The notes below the pieces were generated by a model. It had not been told where the DNA came from. It ran no database searches and saw only the letters and a list, made by a program, of their open reading frames with translations. A stretch of DNA of 64,000 nt from Neomesorhizobium sp963726065 (GTDB taxonomy: Bacteria; Pseudomonadota; Alphaproteobacteria; Rhizobiales; Rhizobiaceae), in NCBI GenBank assembly GCA_963726065.1, contig CAVSAU010000016.1, positions 752,706 to 816,705 of the forward strand, given 5' to 3'. The first letter of the stretch is position 1. Each line of letters opens with the position of its first letter. Position numbers and translations under genes: made by a program. Shown here one piece after another: positions 56,528 through 64,000 of this stretch.

Positions 56528-57208
56528 TTGCCTTACTGGCTGCAACTGATGCTCGATTCACTCGGCCCGCTTCTGTGGGCCGGACTTGTTTTTACCGTTC
56601 CGCTGACCCTCCTGTCCTTCGCACTCGGCCTCGGGCTTGGACTGGCGGCCGCGCTGGCGCGCCTGTTCGGGCCGCGGCCGCTATCGGCTGTCGTGCGCTT
56701 CTATGTCTGGATCATCCGCGGCACGCCACTCCTGGTGCAGCTCTTCCTCATCTTCTACGGCCTGCCGTCGGTCGGCATCCTGCTCGACGCCTTCACGGCG
56801 GCACTGATCGGCTTCACGCTCAATGTCGGCGCCTATACCTCGGAGATCATCCGCGCGGCGATCTCGTCGGTCGCCAAGGGCCAGTGGGAGGCGTCCTTCT
56901 CTATCGGCATGTCGTGGGGGCAGACCATGCGCCGCACCATCCTGCCGCAGGCCGCGCGCGTGGCAGTGCCGCCGCTCTCCAACACCTTCATCTCGCTGGT
57001 CAAGGATACATCGCTGGCGGCGGCGATCACCGTGCCCGAGCTGTTCCAGGCCGCACAGCGGATCGTGGCGACGACCTACGAGCCGCTGATCCTCTATGTC
57101 GAGGTCGCGCTGATCTACCTCGCACTGAGCTCGGTGCTTTCGGCGCTGCAGACGAGGCTCGAGGTGCGGCTCAACCGCTACGGCGGTTTTCTGGAGGCAC
57201 GCGCATGA
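56528..57208 (+). CDS. Amino-acid ABC transporter permease
   Basis: 226 residues from TTG 56528. About five TM helices with the HisM/GlnP motif (LFLIFYGLPSVGILLD, FTLNVGAYTSEIIRAAISSVAKGQWEA) and the EAA loop (AAISSVAKGQWEASFSIGMSWGQTMRRTILPQAARVAVPPL). Inner-membrane subunit; stop overlaps the ATPase start as ATGA. Intact. Confidence 0.93.
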   Translation: MPYWLQLMLDSLGPLLWAGLVFTVPLTLLSFALGLGLGLAAALARLFGPRPLSAVVRFYVWIIRGTPLLVQLFLIFYGLPSVGILLDAFTAALIGFTLNVGAYTSEIIRAAISSVAKGQWEASFSIGMSWGQTMRRTILPQAARVAVPPLSNTFISLVKDTSLAAAITVPELFQAAQRIVATTYEPLILYVEVALIYLALSSVLSALQTRLEVRLNRYGGFLEARA

Positions 57209-57979
57209 TCGAGCTCTCGCACATCGTGAAAAGTTTCGGCGACAACACCGTGCTGAAGGACGTCAGCGTGAGCTTTGCCGAAGGCAGCGTGACGGCGCTT
57301 GTCGGCCCGTCGGGCGGCGGCAAGTCGACGCTCTTGCGCTGCGTCAACCTGCTGGAGATCCCGACGTCGGGCCGCGTGCGGATCGGCGACGAGGCAATCG
57401 ACTTCAAGCCGGGCGTCAAGGTCGGCTGGGCGGCAATCCAGACGCTCAGGCGGCAGACCGGAATGGTGTTCCAGAATTTCCAGCTGTTTCCGCATCGCAC
57501 CGCGCTCGACAATGTGTCGGAAGCGCTGACCACAGTGCTGAAATGGCCGAAGGCAAAGGCGCACCAACGGGCTAGGGAATTGCTGGAAAAGGTGGGCCTG
57601 GCGCACAAGGCCGACGCCTGGCCGGCGACGCTGTCGGGCGGCCAGCAGCAGCGCGTGGCAATCGCGAGGGCGCTTGCCCCCTCGCCGCGCGTGCTGCTCT
57701 GCGACGAGCCGACCTCGGCGCTCGACCCGGAACTGGCGGGCGAAGTGGTCGAGGTGCTGGCGCAACTGGCGCGCGAAGGCACGACGATGGTGATCGCCAC
57801 GCATGATCTGCAGGCTGGCGTCGACCATCGCCCAGGAGGCGATCTTCCTGGAGGCTGGCACGGTGATCGAGAAGGGACCGGCGCGCGACATCTTCAGCAA
57901 GCCGGAACGCGAGCGCACGAAGCGCTTCATCGCGACGCTGAGCCACAAGCCGGCCGAGCAGGCGGGCAGCGGCATCTGA
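57205..57979 (+). CDS. Amino-acid ABC transporter ATP-binding protein (one frameshift)
   Basis: ATG 57205. Walker A GPSGGGKST, Q-loop (VFQNFQLFPHRTA), signature LSGGQQQR, Walker B LLCDEPTSALD, switch His in IATHDLQ. Near 57822 the frame changes to give TIAQEAIFLEAGTVIEKGPARDIFSKPERERTKRFI to a stop at 57977. Restored length about 257. Energises the permease, with which it overlaps. Confidence 0.92.
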
Positions 57980-57988
57980 GTTGAAGGC

Positions 57989-58825
57989 TCAGCCGAGTTC
58001 GAGCGTCGAGATGCCGAATATGCCCGACCGATCCACGTCCGGGGCCGGTCCGCGATACATACGCGCGGTTTCAAATCCTCTCGAAAACCCTGCCCGCAGC
58101 AGGAGATCGGCGAAACTCGCCTTATCCTCCGGCACATCGATGTGGACGTCGCCCGGGCACTGCGCGCAGAGGGCAGCAAGCAGGCCTGCCGCTGTAATCT
58201 CGTCGACCGCAAAGAGCGGGCCGACCTTGAAACCCTCACGGCACTCCCTGATAACGCCATAGCCCTGAATGCCGCCGGCGACCGCTCGGACCAACGCGAT
58301 GTGCGGCCTCGCCAACCACTGTTTCAGGAAGCCTAGCCGGGCGGCGGGAAAAAAGCGGCGGTCGAACGCGATGAGCGCCGGCAACAAATCCGGCTCGACG
58401 CTATGAACCCCGGCTGACGAAGCCGTCGCCGGCAGGCGGCCGCTGAAGCGGTATGTCCGATAGGCGGGCACGAAGCCCATGCTGCGATAGTTGGCCTGCT
58501 GCGCCGGCACCCCATCGAGGCCGATCGTAGCACCGGCGAGCCTCGCCATGCCCGCGTCCCAGACGGCCTTGCCGTAACCACGGCCGCGCATATCGGGCCG
58601 GCAGATGTAGAGCCCGATGAATCCGAAGCCGCCATAGTCGACCGCCGAGATGCCGGCGACCATTTTGTCCTCGACGAAAGCACCGAGAAAACCATCCGTA
58701 TCGGCGGCATGGAAGGCGGCAGCGTCATACAGACCCGGATTCCAGCCTTCGCCCGCAGCCCAGTCGACGAGAGTTTCGACCTCGGCGAGCGAAAGCTTCC
58801 TGATCGAAACGGCTTTGCCGGCCAT
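57989..58825 (-). CDS. Double GNAT-type acetyltransferase
   Basis: 278 residues from ATG 58825. The N-terminal GNAT domain has the acetyl-CoA loop (ICRPDMRGRGYGKAVWD); the second half (about 140-270, GFLKQWLARPHIALVRAVAGG...) resembles a degenerate second GNAT domain. Substrate unknown. Begins one base inside the pepA stop (TGATG), so it is likely translated with pepA. Confidence 0.82.
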   Translation of the reverse strand: MAGKAVSIRKLSLAEVETLVDWAAGEGWNPGLYDAAAFHAADTDGFLGAFVEDKMVAGISAVDYGGFGFIGLYICRPDMRGRGYGKAVWDAGMARLAGATIGLDGVPAQQANYRSMGFVPAYRTYRFSGRLPATASSAGVHSVEPDLLPALIAFDRRFFPAARLGFLKQWLARPHIALVRAVAGGIQGYGVIRECREGFKVGPLFAVDEITAAGLLAALCAQCPGDVHIDVPEDKASFADLLLRAGFSRGFETARMYRGPAPDVDRSGIFGISTLELG

Positions 58826-60324
58826 CAGCCCTCGTAATGGTCGCGCACGAGACGGTCGAGCAGCCGGACGCCGAAGCCCGAGCCCCAGGACTGGTTGGTC
58901 TCGTTCGACGGCGAGCCCATGGCGGTGCCGGCGATGTCGAGATGCGCCCAGGGCGTATCCTTGACGAAGCGCTGCAGGAACTGCGCGGCGGTGATCGAGC
59001 CGGCATAGCGGCCGCCGATGTTCTTCATGTCGGCGATCTTGGAATCGATCAGCTTGTCGTAGTCGGGCCCGAGCGGCATGCGCCAGAGCTTCTCGCTGCG
59101 TCGCCAGACCGGCTCCAGTGAGGCGCTCCGCCAGTTCGTCATTGTTGGAGAAGAGCCCGGCATGGTCCTGGCCGAGCGCCACGATGATGGCGCCGGTCAG
59201 CGTCGCCAGGTCGATCATGAATTTCGGCTCGAAGCGCTCGTTGCAGTACCAGAGAGCATCGGCGAGCACGAGACGGCCTTCGGCGTCGGTGTTGAGCACC
59301 TCGATGGTCTGGCCCGACATCGAGGTGACGATGTCGCCCGGACGCTGCGCGTTGCCGTCGGGCATGTTCTCGACCAGCCCGACGATGCCGACGACGTTGA
59401 CCTTGGCCTTGCGCGCGGCGAGCGCGTGCATCAGGCCGGTGACGGCGGCGGCGCCGCCCATGTCGCCCTTCATGTCCTCCATGCCGGCGGCGGGCTTGAT
59501 GGAGATGCCGCCGGTGTCGAAGACGACGCCCTTGCCGACGAAGGCGACCGGCTTGTCCTTGCGCGCTGCCGCCGTTCCAGTGCATGACGACGAGCCGCGG
59601 CGGCCGCTCGGCGACCCTGCGCGACGCCGAGCAGCGCGCCCATCCCGAGCTTGCCCATCTCCTTCTCGGTCAGCACTTCGACCTCGACGCCGAGCTTTTC
59701 CAGCGCCTTGGCTTGCGCCGCGAACTCGACCGGGCCGAGCGCGTTCGCCGGCTCGTTGACGAGGTCGCGCGCGAGGACAACGCCGTCCGCCACCGCTTCG
59801 GCGTCGGCAAAGGCCTTCCTGGCTGCCGCCGGGTCGGCGCATAGAATGGTGAACTTCGACGGCTTCTGTTCGGCAGGCTTGCCGTCGGCGTCGTCCTTCT
59901 TGGTCTTGTATTTGTCGAAATTATAGGCCCGAAGCAGGATGCCCGCCGCAAGGCCGGCCGCGTCGGCGCCGCCGATCACCGTGTCAGGCAGGTCGAGCAC
60001 AACCGCGACGTCGGCGGCCTTGCGGAACTGCGCCGCGATCTGCCCGCCGAACTTCAGCCAGTCATACTCCTTGATATTCGAGGGCTTGCCGACGCCGATC
60101 ACCAGCAGACGGTCGAGGGCGGACCCCTGCGGTGCGATAACCTCGACAGTCGAGCCGGACTTTCCGGAGAAATCGGCGACACCGAGTGCGCGCCCGAGCA
60201 CATTGCCAGGGTCGTATCCCTTGGCCTGGCCGCCGAGGCCGCTGCCTTCGGCCGACAACAGAACGGCGCTACCCTTTTTCGGGGCGGCGTATTTGGCGAA
60301 GCTTATAGAAGGTCTTGGCGTCAT
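58825..60324 (-). CDS. pepA: Leucyl aminopeptidase (several frameshifts)
   Basis: ATG 60324. N-terminal domain (ISFAKYAAPKKGS...), then the M17 catalytic domain: VGKGVVFDTGGISIKPAAGMEDMKGDMGGAAAV with zinc ligands, NTDAEGRLVLADAL (the NTDAEGRL signature), and GSITAAQFLQRFVKDTPWAHLDIAGTA. Frames change near 59615, 59575 and 59118. Cytoplasmic hexameric peptidase, also a DNA-binding cofactor in some bacteria. Divergent from lptF, as usual in Rhizobiales. Confidence 0.94.
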
Positions 60325-60641
60325 GATCTTCCTGTGTGGGATTTTGGCCGGCGGCATTGGCCTTGTCGAATTTCGGGGGAGAGCATTCGCCGGACATTTG
60401 GCGGTTTTCCGACGTTTGGCAAGACGGGGGTGCCCCGGAACCGGCAATTCCGGCCGTAACCATCCGTTAACCGCCTTCATTGGCGGATCGTTAGCCGATC
60501 AGGAGGACTGTTCGGGACAGCTGCGACACCGGCGCCGGGTTGTGTTGGCCGCAGCGGGCGGATAGTTTTGAACGTCATTCCCCGCTCAGGAGGATGCGGG
60601 CCTTGCTCGCCCTCATCCTGCCCAAGGACGCCTCGCACTTT

Positions 60642-61838
60642 ATGAAGGTCATCGAACGCTACATCTTCCGGCGGACCCTGATGCTCTTTTGCGCATCCCT
60701 GGTGTGGACGCTGGCGATTGTGTGGACGACGCAGATCCTGGCGCGCATCAACCTGGTGACCGATAGCGGCCAGTCGGCGATGTCCTTCTTCGAGATAGCC
60801 GCGCTCATCCTGCCGTCGGTGCTGCCGGTGGTGATGCCTTTCGCGGCGATCATCGCCATCGCCCAGACGCTGACCGTGATGAACGACGATTCGGAGATGG
60901 TCGTGATCAGCGCGGCCGGTGGCTCGCGCATGACGCTGATCCGCCCGGTGATGCTGCTCGCGGTCCTCGCCAGCGTCGCCTCCTTCGCGATCGACAACGG
61001 CGTCGACCCCTATGCCCGCCAGCGCGGCCGCGAGCTTGTGGCGGCCGCGCGCGCCGACCTTCTGTCGCTGGTCATCCAGGAGGGCACGTTCCGCAAGATC
61101 GAGAACGGCCTGTTCATCCAGATCGGCGAGCGCCTCTCCGACGGGCGGCTCGGGGGCATCTTCGTCGCCAACTCGCGCACTGAAGGCACCGACCTCGTCT
61201 ACTACGCAAAGATCGGCAATGTGATCGAGCGGGGCAACGAGACCATGCTGATCATGCAGGACGGCGAGATCCACCGGAAGCTGCCTGGCAACGACATCTC
61301 GGTTATCCGCTTCCTGTCCTATGCCTTCGACCTGTCGATGTTTGCCGCCTCGTCCGGCACGGCGACCCTCTATCCGAAGGACCGCACGCTTTCCTACCTC
61401 TTCAATCCGAGTCCGGACGATGCGATGTTCAAACGGAAGCCGCAGGCGTTTCGGGCGGAGTTGCATCGCCAATTCACCGAATGGGCGTATCCCATTGTTT
61501 TTGCTTTGATCGCGCTCGCCGTGATCGGCAATGCGCGATCGTCTCGCGAAAGCCGCATCAACCCGCTCGTGACGGCAGTCACCATCGCGCTGATCGTGCG
61601 CTGGGCAGGATATTTCGCCACCAATCAGCTGCAGGTGACAGCCTCGCGTTGGCCGTTGGTCTATCTCATCCCGCTGGCGGCGTCGGCGATCTCAATCTGG
61701 TTCATCGCCACCAACCGCACCATGGAACTGCCGGTGACCCTTGCGGAACGGCTGATTTCAGCGCTTCGCCGGCTCGGTGACCGCATGATGTTCATGCGGC
61801 TGTGGCGACGCGGCGCCGAGTCAGGAGGGTCCGCCTGA
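60642..61838 (+). CDS. lptF: LPS export ABC transporter permease LptF
   Basis: 398 residues from ATG 60642 (MKVIERYIFRR). YjgP/YjgQ family: N-terminal TM helices (LVWTLAIVWTTQILARI, ALILPSVLPVVMPFAAIIAIAQTL), a periplasmic beta-jellyroll (about 130-300) and C-terminal TM helices. Moves LPS from the inner membrane to the LptA/C bridge with LptG and LptB. Stop overlaps lptG start. Confidence 0.95.
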   Translation: MKVIERYIFRRTLMLFCASLVWTLAIVWTTQILARINLVTDSGQSAMSFFEIAALILPSVLPVVMPFAAIIAIAQTLTVMNDDSEMVVISAAGGSRMTLIRPVMLLAVLASVASFAIDNGVDPYARQRGRELVAAARADLLSLVIQEGTFRKIENGLFIQIGERLSDGRLGGIFVANSRTEGTDLVYYAKIGNVIERGNETMLIMQDGEIHRKLPGNDISVIRFLSYAFDLSMFAASSGTATLYPKDRTLSYLFNPSPDDAMFKRKPQAFRAELHRQFTEWAYPIVFALIALAVIGNARSSRESRINPLVTAVTIALIVRWAGYFATNQLQVTASRWPLVYLIPLAASAISIWFIATNRTMELPVTLAERLISALRRLGDRMMFMRLWRRGAESGGSA

Positions 61839-62924
61839 TGGGCTGGACGCTCGGACGCTATTTCTTCTTCCGCTACGCCACCATCACGGCGTGGTACTTC
61901 CTTGGCGTGTACGCGCTAATCACGCTGATCGATTTCACCGAGTTCTCCAGCCGGACGGTGGGAATGTCCGGTTTCAGCATCCAACTCGCGCTGGCGGTGT
62001 CAGCGTTGCGCGTGCCGATGATCATGCAGCAGGCGGTGCCCTTCGTCGCGTTGATCGCCGCGATAGCCACGCTCGTCTCGCTCAACCGCAAATACGAGCT
62101 GGTGATCGCCCGCTCGGCCGGCATCTCCGCGTGGCAGTTCCTGTTTCCCTGCTGCCTTGGCGCGCTGCTGTTCGGCCTGCTGACGGTCGGCGTCCTGAAC
62201 CCGCTGGCGGCGCATGCCATTTCACGCTCTGAAATGCTCGAAACCGAATTCCGGTCGGGCAAGTCCAATGCCGTCAACGCCTTCTCCATCGCCATGGCTG
62301 CGCCAGAAGACCAGCGACAGCGATACGATCATCGGCGCGCGGGCCGTGCTGAACCAAGGGCTGGAGCTTGCCGACGTCACATTCTTCTCGCTCGACCCGG
62401 AAGGCGACATCATCGAGCGGCGCGACGCCGCGCGAGCCTATCTGCGGGACGGCTACTGGGAGTTGTACGACGTCAGGCGTATCCGCGACGGCAACCAGCT
62501 GCCACGGCTGGACACCGACCGCGTGGCCACGAACCTCAAACCGGAATTCGTCCAGGACCGGCTGGCGCGCCCCGAATCCATCCCCTTCTACGACCTTCCC
62601 GAGAAGATAGAAGTCGCCCGCTCGTTCGGGCTTCGGGCCAGCACCTTCGCTACCCAGTTCCACTCGCTGATGGCGCTGCCTTTCCTGCTGGTCGCCATGA
62701 CGCTCATCGCGGCGACGGTTTCGATGCGATTTGCGCGTATGGGACAGTCCGCAACGATAATTCTGGGTGGCGTCCTCGCGGGCTTTCTGCTTTATGTAGT
62801 TTCGGTTCTTGTTAAAGCGTTCGGAAACGCGGGATTCGTGCCGCCTGTAATTGTGGCGTGGATACCTGTTGTCGTGGCAATGTTTTTCGGGGTAACGTTC
62901 CTGCTGTACAAGGAGGACGGTTAG
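61838..62924 (+). CDS. lptG: LPS export ABC transporter permease LptG (one frameshift)
   Basis: ATG 61838, overlapping the lptF stop (TGATG). TM helices (TAWYFLGVYALITLIDF, MIMQQAVPFVALIAAIATLVSL), jellyroll, and C-terminal helices (SLMALPFLLVAMTLIAATVSM). Near 62300 the reading frame changes (MAAPEDQ to RQKTSDSDTII), one base off; the rest restores a normal LptG ending at 62924. Essential, so the shift is probably an error. Confidence 0.94.
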
Positions 62925-64000
62925 GTGGGGGTCGCGGCGGCAACGTTGGACCGCAGATCGGCCAGACTGGCGCGCCTGCTCGGCGCGACGGCGCTCACTT
63001 GCCTGTTCGCCTATGCCCTGCCCTCCGAATCGGCCTTTGCGCAGTCCATAGCGGACTTGGCGCCCGACGTTCCCGATGGCAGCGAGATGCTGCTCGAAGC
63101 CGACACGCTGATCTACGACAACAATGACGACACCGTTACCGCGTCGGGCAACGTCAAGATCGACTACGGCGGCAACAAGCTGGTCGCGAATCAGGTCACC
63201 TACGACCGGCGCTCGCGCCGGCTGATCGCCAGCGGCGACGTGCAGATCGTCGACCCCGAGGGTACGACGGTCTATTCTGAAACGATCGACATCACAGACG
63301 ATTTTGGCGACGGCTTCGTCAACACATTGCGCGTCGAGACCGTCGATAAGACCTATTTCGCCGCCGAAAGCGGGGAGCGGCGCGGCGGCTTCCTGACGAC
63401 GTTCAACAACGGCGTCTACACGGCCTGCGAGCCCTGCGAAGAGCAACCCGACAAGGCGCCGCCGTGGCGCATCAAAGCCAAGAAGATCATCTGGAACAGC
63501 AGGGCCAAGACGGTCCGCTTCGAGAACTCGAGCTTCGAGTTCTTTGGCCTGCCGCTCGGCGTGTTCCCGTCCTTCGAGATCGCGGACCCGACTGTGAAGC
63601 GCAAGTCTGGCTTCCTGTTCCCGGGTGTGACCTTCAAGAGCGACCTCGGCGTCGGCATCTCGATCCCATACTATTTCGCGCTCTCGCCGACCTACGACCT
63701 GACGGTCACCGGCACCGGCTACACCGAGCAAGGCTTCCTGGCAGAGGCCGAATGGCGCCAGCGCTTCAACAATGGCGAATACAGCGTCACGCTCGCCGGC
63801 ATCAATCAGGCCAATCCTGACGAATTCGACTACAACACGGTCGAACTTCGGCCCGCCCGGCGATCCGAACGAATTCCGCGGCATGATGGGCACCCAGGGT
63901 CGCTTCGCGATAAACTCGCGCTGGGATTTCGGCTGGGATATCCTGGTCCAGACCGACAAGAATTTTTCGCGTACCTATGACATCGGCGAATACGGGGACT
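62925..64000 (+). CDS. lptD: LPS-assembly protein LptD, 5' part (runs off window, one frameshift)
   Basis: GTG 62925, directly after lptG. Signal peptide ending SAFAQS, LptA-like N-terminal domain (LLEADTLIYDNNDDTVTASGNVKIDYGGNKLVANQVTYD, OstA repeats), then the start of the beta-barrel (ADPTVKRKSGFLFPGVTFKSDLGVGISIPYYFALSPTYDLTVTGTGYTEQG). The frame changes near 63845 to FRGMMGTQGRFAINSRWDFGWDILVQTDKNFSRTYDIGEYGD at the edge. Inserts LPS into the outer membrane with LptE. Confidence 0.94.

Noticed and set aside
62274..63959. A 561-codon minus-strand ORF across lptG-lptD
   Set aside because: It is the antisense shadow of lptG and lptD, with Arg/Gln/Asp-rich repeats typical of antisense frames in GC-rich DNA.
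1..64000. CRISPR array, rRNA or intact tRNA genes
   Set aside because: I saw no regularly spaced repeats of CRISPR type, no rRNA sequence and no cloverleaf.

Overview
The window reads as a high-GC alphaproteobacterial (Rhizobiales, Mesorhizobium/Phyllobacteriaceae-like) chromosome or large replicon. Support comes from the minCDE operon, an Omp25/RopB-type porin, DUF930 and DUF2950/DUF3300 proteins, the moaE-moaD-pgsA-uvrC-SDR order, and the holC...pepA / lptF-lptG-lptD neighbourhood. Identifications rest on recognising motifs by eye; no database search was run.

Left part (about 1-37 kb) is accessory in character. It opens with an envelope and ion-stress module: a small membrane protein coupled to an HlyD-type adaptor, a two-TM K+ channel overlapping a CaxA-type cation/proton exchanger, an AI-2E/PerM-type permease, a tandem universal stress protein, a DUF2950/DUF3300 secreted pair and a VIT-like membrane protein. 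Then come a decayed sensor kinase, a periplasmic sulfatase with small secreted partners, the min operon, two XRE regulators, a ribbon-helix-helix protein with triple 9-bp repeats upstream, a SAM-cyclase-ATPase-TPR regulator, a DUF930 protein, a lytic transglycosylase lipoprotein, a membrane cyclase-TPR protein, an IS110-family (IS1111-like) element with matching inverted repeats, and a large hybrid histidine kinase. Decayed fragments (FMN-dependent hydroxyacid dehydrogenase, alpha/beta hydrolase, SnoaL-like protein) lie between them, as expected of a zone of gene turnover. Two copies of a tRNA-3'-end-like motif (10278 and 27592) bracket 17.3 kb of it.

Right part (about 37-64 kb) is housekeeping: nucleoside hydrolase, ABC-F ATPase, vapBC, DinB, GST, ndk, a YbaY/META-like lipoprotein, molybdopterin synthase (moaE, moaD), pgsA, uvrC, an SDR, a porin, RNase T2, rlmJ, holC, a polar amino-acid ABC transporter, a GNAT, pepA, lptF, lptG and the 5' part of lptD. 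Many of these genes carry single-base frameshifts that restore perfectly conserved protein sequence in another frame. Because they hit essential genes such as lptG, lptD and pepA, they look like sequencing or assembly errors more than gene death. I give such genes as one span and mark where the frame changes.

The most unusual signals are the IS1111-type element with a 240-nt non-coding flank that may encode a bridge RNA, the 9-bp triple repeat between two divergent genes, the Ile/Asp-alternating repeat in the DUF3300 protein, the possible att-flanked segment, and the sharp rise in frameshifts to the right of 37.7 kb.
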